Of a DNA stretch of 31,174 bases, positions 17,558 to 26,028 are shown one piece after another. Positions within the stretch are counted from its first letter, which is position 1. Each line of letters starts with the position of its first letter. Under the pieces are notes generated by a model that worked only from the letters and a program-made list of their open reading frames with translations, ran no database searches and had not been told where the DNA came from. The DNA is taken from positions 1-31,174 of the forward strand of contig CAXGWP010000017.1 of NCBI GenBank assembly GCA_964013575.1. Reading direction: 5' to 3'. This DNA comes from BJGV01 sp964013575. GTDB taxonomy: Bacteria; Pseudomonadota; Gammaproteobacteria; Burkholderiales; Nitrosomonadaceae. The position numbers and the translations under genes are program-made.

Positions 17558-17604
17558 ATATTAACAATAAGTTAATATATTATCTAATACTATTAATTTA
17601 GTAT
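17558..17604. promoter_or_regulatory. Candidate CysB operators between tauE-cys and cysB
   Basis: Two inverted repeats lie in the divergent gap. ATATTAAC at 17558-17565 pairs with GTTAATAT at 17571-17578 (8 bp, 5-base spacer). ATACTA at 17587-17592 pairs with TAGTAT at 17599-17604. A third, weaker pair of TTATAA boxes is at 17606-17611 and 17619-17624. LysR-type proteins bind such spaced dyads in divergent promoters. Assignment to CysB follows from position only. Confidence 0.5.
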
Positions 17605-17644
17605 GTTATAATTATTAGTTATAAAGATAGGTGGAGCTAGATTA

Positions 17645-18565
17645 ATGAAATTGCAACAGTTACGATATCTATGTGCAGTAGCACACCAAGATCTGAACTT
17701 ATCCAAAGCTGCTAAAGAGCTACACATATCACAGCCCGGCATAAGTAAACAAATCCAACTCTTTGAAGATGAACTTGGTATAGAAATATTCATTCGGAAT
17801 GGGAAACGTATTAGTAGTATTACCCCTCCAGGAAAAACTATAATCGAAATAGCTAAGAAAATCCTTAGGGAAGAAAAAAACCTAAAAAACGTAAGCCAAG
17901 AATTTACAAATAAAGATATAGGATCCTTAACCGTTGCCACCACACATACCCAAGCGCGATATGCTCTACCACATACGGTAAAAAAATTTATTAGCCAATA
18001 CCCTAAAATAAAATTAACAATACGCCAAGGAAATCCAGTCCAAATATCAAAATTAGTTACCTCTGGAAAAGCAGATATTGCTATTGCAACAGAAGCTATT
18101 GAATTCTTTAGTGAGCTTGTGATGTTGCCTTGCTATCAATGGAATCGATGCATCATCACACCACCCGATCATCCCCTACTTTCACTTAAAAAAGTTTCAC
18201 TTGAATCTGTTGTAAAGTATCCAATAATTACCTACGACTTCGCATTTACAGGGCGCTCAAAAATTAATCAAGCATTTGAAGCTAAAAATTTAACTCCAAA
18301 TGTTGTGCTTACAGCTTTAGATGCAGATGTAATTAAAACTTATGTTGAATTAGGTTTAGGCATTGGCATAGTAGCGCAAATGGCATTTAATCCTAACCGA
18401 GACGAAAATTTACGCTCAATAGATGCTGAGCATTTATTTGAACCAAGTACAACACGTATCGGATTAAGAAAAAACAGTTACCTACGGAGTTATATATATG
18501 ATTTTATACAGATGTTCTCCCCTCAACTTAGCAAAAATATCGTAAAAAAAGCTATGGATAAATAA
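17645..18565 (+). CDS. cysB: LysR-family regulator of sulfur assimilation
   Basis: A 306-residue CysB-type activator. The start MKLQQLRYLCAVA and helix-turn-helix ISQPGISKQIQLFEDELG (about residues 28-45) are CysB signatures. The effector domain carries TTHTQARYALP (about 99-109). Thr100 and Thr102 correspond to the sulfate-contacting threonines of enteric CysB. In enteric bacteria CysB switches on the cys genes during sulfur limitation in response to N-acetylserine. Here it is divergent from the cys cluster, as expected for its regulator. The ATG at 17645 has a GGAG site eight bases upstream. A terminator hairpin overlaps the stop codon. Confidence 0.93.
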   Translation: MKLQQLRYLCAVAHQDLNLSKAAKELHISQPGISKQIQLFEDELGIEIFIRNGKRISSITPPGKTIIEIAKKILREEKNLKNVSQEFTNKDIGSLTVATTHTQARYALPHTVKKFISQYPKIKLTIRQGNPVQISKLVTSGKADIAIATEAIEFFSELVMLPCYQWNRCIITPPDHPLLSLKKVSLESVVKYPIITYDFAFTGRSKINQAFEAKNLTPNVVLTALDADVIKTYVELGLGIGIVAQMAFNPNRDENLRSIDAEHLFEPSTTRIGLRKNSYLRSYIYDFIQMFSPQLSKNIVKKAMDK

Positions 18566-18578
18566 TCCATAGCTTTTT
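18546..18578 (+). terminator. Intrinsic terminator overlapping the cysB stop codon
   Basis: AAAAAGCTATGGAT (18546-18559) pairs with ATCCATAGCTTTTT (18565-18578) over 14 bp with a 5-base loop, and the right arm ends in a T-run. The stop codon TAA (18563-18565) sits in the loop, so the left arm encodes the last residues of CysB. Confidence 0.85.
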
Positions 18579-18687
18579 AAAAAAATTTATTTTTACTCAA
18601 TTTATAAAATCAGTAATATTTTCTACATAACATAACACACTGAGAATGTATAATTATAATAATTCAATTTAAATATTTCTTAAGTCT

Positions 18688-20451
18688 GTGATTAAACTTC
18701 TACCTGATTTAGTTATTAACCAAATTTCTGCTGGCGAGGTAATAGATCGACCTGCCTCGGCACTTAAAGAAATACTCGAAAATAGTATAGATGCAGGTGC
18801 CTCTGAAATAAACATCCAATTAGAAGAAGGTGGTGTAAAATTAATTCATGTAACCGATAATGGCGATGGAATTTCATTGGATGATTTACCTTTTGCCCTT
18901 ATGCCACATGCTACAAGCAAAATTAAATCATTAGAAGACTTACAGAAAATAAATAGCCTTGGATTTCGAGGAGAAGCCCTAGCTAGTATTTCATCAGTTT
19001 CAAATATAATTTTAGCAAGTAGAAAACTAGAAGAAGATCATGCTTGGCAAATAAGAGCTAAAGGTAAAGAAATTTCACAACCAGAACCTTCATCTCTTGC
19101 ATCTGGAGTTAAAGTTGAAATACGGGATCTTTATTTTAATACTCCAGCTCGCAGAAAATTTTTAAAAACTCAAGCTACTGAATTTAACCATTGCGAGGAA
19201 ACCTTTAAACGTATTGCACTCTCCTGCCCTAGTATTAGGTTTACACTAAAACATAATGGCAAAATACGTACCCAGCTACAAATAACTAATTTAGAACAAA
19301 GAATTACACAATTATTAGGTAATGACTTTAAACAACATTCCCTTCCTATAAATGAACAAGCTGCAGACTTGCATCTTTATGGTGCTGTTACATTACCAGC
19401 CTACTCAGAATCTTCCCGTAAGACACAATATTTTTTTATTAATGGCCGATTTATTCGTGATAAATTAATATCTCATGCGATTAGAGAAGCCTACAGTGAT
19501 GTGCTACACCTAGACCGCCACCCAACATATGTTTTATTTCTACAAATTAACCCAGAAAAATTAGATGTTAATGTTCACCCAGCTAAAACTGAAGTTCGGT
19601 TTCATGACCCAAAAGCTATACATCAATTTATTTTTCATACAATAAGAAACTCATTGGCCTTTCCACAACAGAATCCAGAAAAAAATAATTCCCTTGAAGC
19701 TATAAATAATACATTTACTCAAACCTCCAAATCACCTCATATAAAACAAGCCTCAATAAATCATAAGATGGAAATTTCTCCTTCATCTTACCAAAAGCTA
19801 TTTAATTTAGAAGTCAAATCACAAATTTCTTCAGCCACCTACAGAACTACAAAAGAACATGAAGAAATCCCACCATTAGGATTTGCACTAGGGCAACTTA
19901 TGGGTATATATATACTGGCACAAAATAAACACGGATTAGTCATTGTGGATATGCATGCAGCCCATGAGCGAGTTACTTATGAAAAACTTAAATCCTCCTA
20001 TGACAATAATTCACTTACAATGCAGCCACTATTAATTCCTATAACATTCAAAGGTGATGAATTAGATGTTATTACAGCTGAAGAAAATAAAGGAATTTTA
20101 AGTACTCTAGGCTTTGAAATCGCTGTTCTCTCGCCTACTACTTTAGCTGTTCGCTCAGTTCCATCTATATTAAAAAATACTGATATCATGAAATTAGCTA
20201 AAGATACCCTTAAGGAGTTACGTAAATTTGATACAGGGAACTTGCTACAAAACAAGCGCAATGAATTACTCTCAAGCATGGCATGCCACCATTCAATACG
20301 GGCCAACCGTATTTTAAGCATACCTGAGATGAATGGTCTATTACGTGAAATGGAGCAAACAGAACGTTCTGATCAATGTAATCATGGCAGGCCAACATGG
20401 CATGAAATTAGTCTAACTAATCTTGATAAAATATTTATGCGCGGACAATAA
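18688..20451 (+). CDS. mutL: DNA mismatch repair protein MutL
   Basis: A 587-residue MutL that couples MutS recognition to strand incision. The GHKL ATPase motifs are all present: ENSIDAGAS (about residues 31-39), DNGDGI (57-62) and FRGEALASI (93-101). The C-terminal dimerisation domain contains DMHAAHERVTYE (421-432), which fits the D-x-H-A-x2-E-x4-E metal-binding motif of endonuclease-type MutL, as well as ACHHSIRA and CNHGRP near the end. It is thus likely to nick DNA itself, as in bacteria without MutH. It starts at GTG (18688). It stands alone, with a terminator upstream and a 406-bp gap downstream. Confidence 0.96.
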   Translation: MIKLLPDLVINQISAGEVIDRPASALKEILENSIDAGASEINIQLEEGGVKLIHVTDNGDGISLDDLPFALMPHATSKIKSLEDLQKINSLGFRGEALASISSVSNIILASRKLEEDHAWQIRAKGKEISQPEPSSLASGVKVEIRDLYFNTPARRKFLKTQATEFNHCEETFKRIALSCPSIRFTLKHNGKIRTQLQITNLEQRITQLLGNDFKQHSLPINEQAADLHLYGAVTLPAYSESSRKTQYFFINGRFIRDKLISHAIREAYSDVLHLDRHPTYVLFLQINPEKLDVNVHPAKTEVRFHDPKAIHQFIFHTIRNSLAFPQQNPEKNNSLEAINNTFTQTSKSPHIKQASINHKMEISPSSYQKLFNLEVKSQISSATYRTTKEHEEIPPLGFALGQLMGIYILAQNKHGLVIVDMHAAHERVTYEKLKSSYDNNSLTMQPLLIPITFKGDELDVITAEENKGILSTLGFEIAVLSPTTLAVRSVPSILKNTDIMKLAKDTLKELRKFDTGNLLQNKRNELLSSMACHHSIRANRILSIPEMNGLLREMEQTERSDQCNHGRPTWHEISLTNLDKIFMRGQ

Positions 20452-20857
20452 ATATTTTGATTACTCTTTAGCTAAAATTTACATACCCTCTTAACTACTT
20501 GCTACCATTATAATACGACTTATTATTCATAACATACATATTATTATCTATTAGCCAACTAATAATTAAGGATAGTTATTTAAAAACAATAATATATAAA
20601 TAGATTGCTAAATTTATGATCTCTATAATTTTTAGCATTAATTTAAGATTTTTTGTAATAAATAACTTTTCTATATTTTTTGATTGATTTTTTGTAGACA
20701 AATATCACACTTAACTAGACAATATTTATGAATTCTGATATTAATATGATCGTATTTTCGGTTAAGGAATAATTAATAAATAATCGAAACACGTTAGTTC
20801 TATGATATAGAACTTTATAATATTATTACTTGTTATAAACCAAATGGGAGATTAAAC
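20452..20857. other. 406-bp AT-rich gap between mutL and the first lipoprotein gene
   Basis: No convincing coding region or RNA gene is seen. It is very AT-rich and contains runs of T (around 20650-20690). Its right part must hold the promoter of the lipoprotein gene at 20858, near an 8-bp dyad at 20796-20814. No strong terminator follows mutL. Confidence 0.5.
20796..20814. promoter_or_regulatory. Palindrome upstream of the first small lipoprotein
   Basis: AGTTCTAT (20796-20803) and ATAGAACT (20807-20814) are exact inverted copies around GAT, 43 bases before the start codon. The size and symmetry suit an operator or a small leader hairpin. No regulator can be named. Confidence 0.45.
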
Positions 20858-21049
20858 ATGAAATACCTGCTCCTCGCTGCCGTTGTTACAATGTCACTCT
20901 CTGCCTGTGACTTATTTAGAGAAAAGAGTCCAGGAGATGGGAAACCTGGGCAATATCCACCTAGCCTTTGGGATAAACGTGATAGTGCTCCTCCAGGACC
21001 AGATGATGATGCTGGCGATGCATCAAATCGTCACGAAGCAGTTGAATAG
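20858..21049 (+). CDS. Small acidic lipoprotein, unknown function
   Basis: A 63-residue precursor with a lipoprotein signal peptide. It has MK, a hydrophobic core and the lipobox LSAC, with the lipidated cysteine at 17. The +2 residue is Asp, which in enteric bacteria would hold the protein at the inner membrane. The mature 47 residues are rich in Pro, Gly and Asp (PPGPDDDAGDASN) and probably unstructured. ATG at 20858 has a GGGAG site. It is followed at once by a strong terminator, so it is a single-gene unit. First of three similar small lipoprotein genes. Function is unknown. Confidence 0.8.
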   Translation: MKYLLLAAVVTMSLSACDLFREKSPGDGKPGQYPPSLWDKRDSAPPGPDDDAGDASNRHEAVE

Positions 21050-21061
21050 TCTTGGTAAAAT

Positions 21062-21091
21062 AAAAAAACCGCCCTTTTGGGCGGTTTTTTT
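21062..21091 (+). terminator. Strong intrinsic terminator
   Basis: The GC core CCGCCC/GGGCGG with flanking A- and T-runs gives a 13-bp stem (21062-21074 with 21079-21091) and a TTTT loop, starting 12 bp past the lipoprotein stop codon. The symmetrical A and T tails mean it could work in both directions. Confidence 0.92.
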
Positions 21092-21202
21092 AGAACTAAG
21101 TATATAAATTTCTCAATAACTTAATTAATCCAATCTAAGTATTAGAATAGCTCTTATGCTACTACTTTACTGCGTAGGATTATTTTCTAATGGAATTAAA
21201 TA

Positions 21203-21394
21203 ATGAAATTATTAGTATTTTTAATTGCCGCCCTTTTAACTACTTCAATTTCTAGCTGCAGCGAAGGTAAAAAAAGCTTAGATGGGCATGATATGGAAAA
21301 ACCACCACCATCAGCAGATGCACGTAGAGATTCCGAACCTAATTTTGATGATCTTGATGACCCTACTAAACAAGACAAACCTAACAAATGGTAG
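21203..21394 (+). CDS. Small lipoprotein, unknown function
   Basis: A 63-residue precursor. The N terminus MKLLVFLIAALLTTSISSC is a lipoprotein signal with Cys19 as the lipid site, followed by Ser at +2, which favours outer-membrane sorting. The mature part is short, charged and Pro/Asp-rich (EKPPPSADARRDSEPNFDD). It resembles the preceding lipoprotein in length and composition but not in clear sequence, so the two may be distant paralogues or simply similar in type. The ribosome binding site (TGGAA) is weak. It is followed by a long AT-rich hairpin. Confidence 0.75.
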   Translation: MKLLVFLIAALLTTSISSCSEGKKSLDGHDMEKPPPSADARRDSEPNFDDLDDPTKQDKPNKW

Positions 21395-21470
21395 CTCTTA
21401 TAAAGCTTTCATTATGCAATTTAAGATAATGAATTTAATGTGTTAATATAAGATCCCAGTATTAGATTTA

Positions 21471-21531
21471 TAATAAATAAATTAGAGAAGAATTTTTGTA
21501 ATACTAAAAATTTAATCTAATTTATTTATTA
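21471..21531. repeat. Long AT-rich nested hairpin
   Basis: A 16-bp perfect outer stem (21471-21486 with 21516-21531) encloses a second pairing (AATTTTT at 21491-21497 with AAAAATT at 21506-21512). It lies about 75 bp downstream of the second lipoprotein gene. It may be a weak terminator, an RNA stem or a protein-binding dyad; there is no GC core. Confidence 0.6.
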
Positions 21532-21663
21532 CCTCTAATTGTTTTCCTTTAATGGCTATTATTGGTACTAATTCTCCCCAAGATTATACTTGAGACATTA
21601 GCTAGTTTAGAGTAAACTGGCAGATTATAAAAAATTATTTATTATTATTAAGGAAACTAAACA

Positions 21664-22023
21664 ATGAAATTTTCACTATTTGTTGCTGCTTTGGTAGCTC
21701 TCACACTAACTGCCTGTGGTAAACCACATCAAGCTAATCCAGAAAGTATTGAAGGATATGGTACTAGAACTGAAGAAGGTACTACTGTTGCTGAAGAGCG
21801 TGCTGCTGAAGGTGAAAATACAGGTGTAGCTGATCCGTCATCATTTGATGTTAAAAATTCTGGCCAAGGCGAAAGTCATGCAACTGACGCAGAACTAGCT
21901 GCTACTTCTAAAGAAGAAGTAGAAGATGAATATAGTGGCAAAGCTGTCCTACCAAGTCATAACCTTGATGGCAATGGAAATCCTATCACAGATGGAAAAG
22001 ATCCTACTAAACTAAATCACTAA
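21664..22023 (+). CDS. Acidic lipoprotein, unknown function
   Basis: A 119-residue precursor with the signal MKFSLFVAALVALTLTAC; Cys18 is the lipid site and Gly is at +2. The mature 102 residues are highly acidic and low in hydrophobics (many Glu, Thr, Gly and Ala, such as GTRTEEGTTVAEERAAEGEN), which suggests an extended or disordered periplasmic chain. It ends in DGNGNPITDGKDPTKLNH. ATG at 21664 has a good AAGGAAA site. A strong terminator follows. Third in the lipoprotein series; I do not recognise the family. Confidence 0.8.
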   Translation: MKFSLFVAALVALTLTACGKPHQANPESIEGYGTRTEEGTTVAEERAAEGENTGVADPSSFDVKNSGQGESHATDAELAATSKEEVEDEYSGKAVLPSHNLDGNGNPITDGKDPTKLNH

Positions 22024-22048
22024 TAGTTAGTAAGTTTCTTATTTTTTT

Positions 22049-22085
22049 AAAAGAAAGAGCCATCAAAAAGATGGCTCTTTCTTTT
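22049..22085. terminator. Bidirectional terminator between convergent genes
   Basis: A 16-bp perfect stem (22049-22064 with 22070-22085; core AGAGCCATC/GATGGCTCT) and a five-A loop. T-rich tails on both sides (TTTTTTT just left on the minus strand's exit side, CTTTTTATT on the right) allow use by the lipoprotein gene and by the MBL gene. Confidence 0.92.
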
Positions 22086-22103
22086 TATTAAGAGAATATT
22101 TAT

Positions 22104-22871
22104 TTATATAATCTGACGCCAATCAAAACCATTATCTTGATCAGCGACTCCAATCCATTTAGAACTACAATTTAATACGCTGCTTAAAGCTTCTTGTGCT
22201 AATAGAGGTGTATTATTTGCTGAACTTAAATGTGCAGCAATAACATGTTGAAGCAAGCTACAGTCTAATCTAGACAAAATCTTTGCAGATTCTATGTTAT
22301 CAAGGTGCCCTAAGCGTCCTCTTATCCTCTGTTTTAAACCCTTAGGATAATTACTACTAGCAAGAAGCTGCGCATCATGATTACATTCCAATACCAGAGC
22401 ATGACAACCATTTAGAACAGCCTCAATATGAAGCGTTGAGCAACCTGTATCAGTAAGCACTCCTAATTTGAATGCGCCATTACCAAAGATAAATTGAGTA
22501 GGCTCTTGAGCATCATGGGGTACTGGATAAGGCTGAATACAAATATCACCAATAGAAAAATTTTTATGGCTATCTATTATATTGACTCTAGGTAATAAGG
22601 AGAGAGATTCTTTTGCACCGCGTAATGTTCCATGTGTTAACCAAATAGGAATATCAAATTTACGTGCAAGGCGTTCTACACCACTAATATGATCTGCATG
22701 CTCATGGGTAATGATAATACCATCAAGCATATCAGGCTGAAGGCCAATTCGAAATAAACGGGCAGTAATTTCTTTTACGGAGAATCCACAATCTAATAAT
22801 AATCGAGTCTTTTGTTCCTCGATAAGCATACTATTACCTTGCGAACCACTCCCTAAAGAAGAAAATCTCAT
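22104..22871 (-). CDS. MBL-fold metallohydrolase (YycJ/WalJ-like)
   Basis: A 255-residue metallo-beta-lactamase-fold hydrolase. The start MRFSSLGSGSQGNS, the metal motif THEHADHISG (His-x-His-x-Asp-His, about residues 55-64) and the later PVPHDA and DTG segments match the YycJ/WalJ-like group. These are presumed hydrolases, some with nuclease activity, and the substrate here is unknown. The gene follows bamC after 92 bp on the same strand, an order (dapA-bamC-MBL) that I associate with proteobacteria, and it ends at a shared bidirectional terminator. Confidence 0.88.
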   Translation of the reverse strand: MRFSSLGSGSQGNSMLIEEQKTRLLLDCGFSVKEITARLFRIGLQPDMLDGIIITHEHADHISGVERLARKFDIPIWLTHGTLRGAKESLSLLPRVNIIDSHKNFSIGDICIQPYPVPHDAQEPTQFIFGNGAFKLGVLTDTGCSTLHIEAVLNGCHALVLECNHDAQLLASSNYPKGLKQRIRGRLGHLDNIESAKILSRLDCSLLQHVIAAHLSSANNTPLLAQEALSSVLNCSSKWIGVADQDNGFDWRQII

Positions 22872-22963
22872 TTTCCATATCCAAAAACAGAAAACAGTTT
22901 AGTTGTATATAAATTACAGGTCTTACTCATTAATAGTTACATTTATTCCTATATTTCCAATTT

Positions 22964-24049
22964 TTATCTAAGCTGTACATACAATAAATTTAAAATTCTT
23001 TTAGAAATATTTGACTGATTCAATTTGCCATTTTTATCTACAACTTTCACTTCACTTCCAGTATTTGTCCCAATAACTAGAATCCTATAATCTATAGGAA
23101 CATTAGTATCCTCATTATCATTCCAAGGCAGAAATTTATCTAAAAGCTCTGGCTCCTCACTTACCTTATTTTCTGGATCAACATATCTAACAAAATATAA
23201 TCCTGCTGAACGATCTCGATCTTCTACAGTAAACCCAATACGATCAAGTGCTAAACCTACACGACGCCATGTGCGGTCAAATGCTCCTTCCATAATCAAA
23301 ACACTATTACTCTCAGGATCAATATACGCACGATCCTTATTTTTACTTTCCATTACTATAGATTTAGCTCTATCTTTGGTAATACCAAAGTATTCTATTA
23401 AACGTGAAAGCATCTCTGCTTCTAGACCTGGATCTGTAGGCCGATCCATACCACGATGACTAATGTATATCTCAGTATGGCCCTCATCTCCACGTTCTAA
23501 GCGCGTTCGAAATTTATCACGTTCAATTGTTGATATTGTTCTAAGAACCGAATTTTGTGGTGTAATTGCAATATTTTCGGCCCAACCAGTCTCAATTACT
23601 CCAGCCTCAGGTACCTCAATATCAAGGTCAAAACCCATTCCCTTCCAGAATTCTTTAATAATAACCCAAACTATTTCAGGTTCATTTTTTACTACTAACC
23701 ATCTTTGTGTACCAGATCTCTCCATTTTTATGAAGGATGTATCAAAACCTTCAGGTAATAACCGAGTTTTTTTTCCATCTTTACGTTCTCTGTTATAAGC
23801 GGAATATGTTTTGCTTACAGGTTGATTTAAATCTGGTACGACATAACGACCATCACTAGAAGGTCCGGTAAGATCTGGCGGAATTTCAAGAGGAGGCGCT
23901 TTTTCTTCAATTGATTCATATTCCAGTGTATCTCCACTCTTCGTACCCTTTATATGGTTATATAAGCCACAGCCTGATGTTGCTAACATCAGGCTTATCA
24001 ACATCAATATCCATAATTTAATTTTTATTATTGAGTTTCCCAGATACAT
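22964..24049 (-). CDS. bamC: Outer membrane assembly lipoprotein BamC
   Basis: A 361-residue lipoprotein of the BAM complex that inserts beta-barrel proteins in the outer membrane. The signal sequence ends in a lipobox near LATSGC. The mature start carries the unstructured Pro-rich stretch (EEKAPPLEIPPDLTGPSSDGRY) that in E. coli BamC binds BamD. Two helix-grip domains follow (about 110-215 and 240-330). ATG at 24049 is preferred over a TTG four codons upstream; neither has a clear ribosome binding site. It starts 19 bp after the dapA stop, the same dapA-bamC pairing as in E. coli. Confidence 0.92.
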   Translation of the reverse strand: MYLGNSIIKIKLWILMLISLMLATSGCGLYNHIKGTKSGDTLEYESIEEKAPPLEIPPDLTGPSSDGRYVVPDLNQPVSKTYSAYNRERKDGKKTRLLPEGFDTSFIKMERSGTQRWLVVKNEPEIVWVIIKEFWKGMGFDLDIEVPEAGVIETGWAENIAITPQNSVLRTISTIERDKFRTRLERGDEGHTEIYISHRGMDRPTDPGLEAEMLSRLIEYFGITKDRAKSIVMESKNKDRAYIDPESNSVLIMEGAFDRTWRRVGLALDRIGFTVEDRDRSAGLYFVRYVDPENKVSEEPELLDKFLPWNDNEDTNVPIDYRILVIGTNTGSEVKVVDKNGKLNQSNISKRILNLLYVQLR

Positions 24050-24068
24050 AATGGAGTGCAATTAAAAG

Positions 24069-24947
24069 TTATAGCTGTATCCCTGCATAATGCATAGCAT
24101 CTCTCAAACGTTTATGATGCTGACTTGATAAATTTGTTAACGGCAATCTTAAACCCGCTTTTATCATCCCCATTTGCATAACTGCCCATTTCACTGGAAT
24201 TGGGTTAGCTTCAACAAATAAGTTAAAATGCAGTTTCAATAATTTAGAATTAATAAAACGAGCAGTAGTTATTTTTTCTTCAAATACTGCTGTGCACATC
24301 TCATGTACTAATCTAGGTGCAACATTTGCTGTAACTGAAATTGTGCCATGCCCACCTTGTAATAATAAAGCTAGGCTACTTGCATCATCACCACTATAAA
24401 CCGCAAAATCTTTTGGGACTCTATTTAATAAATCAAAGCCTCGTCCCATATCTCCAGTTGCATCTTTAATTCCAATAATATTAGGAATCTGAGCAAGGCG
24501 TAATACTGTATCATTACTTAGATCTGCAACAGTTCTACCTGGCACATTATATAAAATTTGAGGAATATCAACTGCCTCCGCAATATTTTTATAATGTTGA
24601 TATAACCCTTCTTGAGTTGGCTTATTATAATAAGGGACAACTGACAAACTTGCATTTGCACCAGCATCTTTAGCATATAACGACAAATCAATAGCTTCTT
24701 TTGTTGAATTGGCGCCAGTCCCTGCAATTATTGGTATACGACCTTTAGCGTGGTTAACAGCCGTACTAATTAATAAGTGATGCTCTGTAAAATTTACTGT
24801 AGGGGATTCTCCTGTTGTACCTACTACAACTATACCATCTGTCCCCTGCTCAACATGAAAATCAATTAGAGCCTGAAAATCCTCCAGATCTAAGCTGCCA
24901 TCTTCTTTCATGGGCGTAACAATAGCAACAAAACTACCTTTTAACAT
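24069..24947 (-). CDS. dapA: 4-hydroxy-tetrahydrodipicolinate synthase
   Basis: A 292-residue TIM-barrel enzyme that condenses pyruvate with aspartate semialdehyde, the first step of the lysine/diaminopimelate branch. The Schiff-base lysine is K161 (GIKDATGD), the active-site tyrosine is Y133 (ILYNVPGRT) with R138, and the GTTGES motif is at about 43-48. Full length for the family. The AGGA site precedes ATG at 24947. First gene of dapA-bamC-MBL and divergent from nadC (223 bp between starts). Confidence 0.98.
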   Translation of the reverse strand: MLKGSFVAIVTPMKEDGSLDLEDFQALIDFHVEQGTDGIVVVGTTGESPTVNFTEHHLLISTAVNHAKGRIPIIAGTGANSTKEAIDLSLYAKDAGANASLSVVPYYNKPTQEGLYQHYKNIAEAVDIPQILYNVPGRTVADLSNDTVLRLAQIPNIIGIKDATGDMGRGFDLLNRVPKDFAVYSGDDASSLALLLQGGHGTISVTANVAPRLVHEMCTAVFEEKITTARFINSKLLKLHFNLFVEANPIPVKWAVMQMGMIKAGLRLPLTNLSSQHHKRLRDAMHYAGIQL

Positions 24948-25170
24948 GACAATTTATCCTGAAAAAATACCATTTTACATGAATCTTTCATTTCTTATAA
25001 ATATTCAGATTATTGAACATAAATTTAAGCTAATTTAAAAATATCATATAATTAATAGTATATCTATAAATAACAATTGCTTATGGGAAATTCACCTCAC
25101 ATATAAACAAATATTAATTAATTGAGTTAAAATAATTAAGCTAATGAATAAAATAATAAATTAACTTATT

Positions 25171-26016
25171 ATGGACTTAAATAGTGAGATTATAAATAAC
25201 GTTACTAAATCATTATCTGAAGATATTGGAGCATATGACCTTACTTCATCCTTAATTAATAGTGAATCAAGTACTACCGCAACGGTAATTAGTCGTGAAA
25301 GAGCAATTTTATGTGGGCTTAAATGGTTTGAAACTTGTTTCCACCAACTTTCTCCACCAACTGAAATAAATTGGTTTGTAAAAGAGGGAGATATAATTTT
25401 TGCTGGACAAGAGCTATGTAGAATTAAAGGAAATACATGCTCATTACTTACAGCTGAACGATCAGCACTAAATTTTTTACAAACTCTATCAGCTGTAGCT
25501 ACAAAAACACGGTCCTATGTTAATAAAGTAGCTGGAACTAAAGCAATAATAGTAGATACTCGTAAAACGATCCCTGGTTTAAGGCTCGCACAGAAATATG
25601 CGGTAAAGTGTGGTGGTGGATTAAATCATAGATTAGGATTATATGATGGGGTACTAATAAAAGAGAACCATATTAGGTCAGCAGGTGGAATTACAGCTGC
25701 TATAAAAACTGCAAAGAAAATAATTTCTAATAATGTAACTATACAAATTGAAGTGGAAACAGAAAGTGAATTATTTAATGCAATTGATGCCGGTGCTGAA
25801 ATGATTCTATTAGATAATTTCAATCTCAATAATTTAAAAGATGCCGTAAAGCTAGTAACAAGCCTGAAGAATAGAAATATAATACTTGAAGCCTCCGGAG
25901 GCATTACATTAGACAATGTAAAAAGAGTAGCAGAAACTGGTGTTGATCGAATTTCAATTGGAAGTATAACTAAAAATATAAGAGCAATAGATTTTTCTAT
26001 GGATTTTATTACATAA
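25171..26016 (+). CDS. nadC: Nicotinate-nucleotide pyrophosphorylase (quinolinate phosphoribosyltransferase)
   Basis: A 281-residue enzyme of de novo NAD synthesis that turns quinolinate and PRPP into nicotinate mononucleotide. Signatures are SLSEDIGAYDLTS at the N terminus, the RTxxGxR substrate loop (DTRKTIPGLRLAQKYAVKCGG, about residues 130-150), ENHI and the phosphate-binding EASGGI and SIGSIT near the end. No strong ribosome binding site precedes the ATG at 25171. It converges with thrC; only 12 bp separate the two stop codons. Confidence 0.96.
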   Translation: MDLNSEIINNVTKSLSEDIGAYDLTSSLINSESSTTATVISRERAILCGLKWFETCFHQLSPPTEINWFVKEGDIIFAGQELCRIKGNTCSLLTAERSALNFLQTLSAVATKTRSYVNKVAGTKAIIVDTRKTIPGLRLAQKYAVKCGGGLNHRLGLYDGVLIKENHIRSAGGITAAIKTAKKIISNNVTIQIEVETESELFNAIDAGAEMILLDNFNLNNLKDAVKLVTSLKNRNIILEASGGITLDNVKRVAETGVDRISIGSITKNIRAIDFSMDFIT

Positions 26017-26028
26017 TTAAATTAACTC

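Noticed and set aside
17593..17943. Minus-strand frame of 116 codons over the cysB start
   Set aside because: It is antisense to the conserved helix-turn-helix region of CysB and also covers the promoter region.
25025..25145. Direct repeat TTAAGCTAAT at 25025-25034 and 25136-25145 in the dapA/nadC gap
   Set aside because: Ten AT-rich bases repeated once are not enough to propose an operator.
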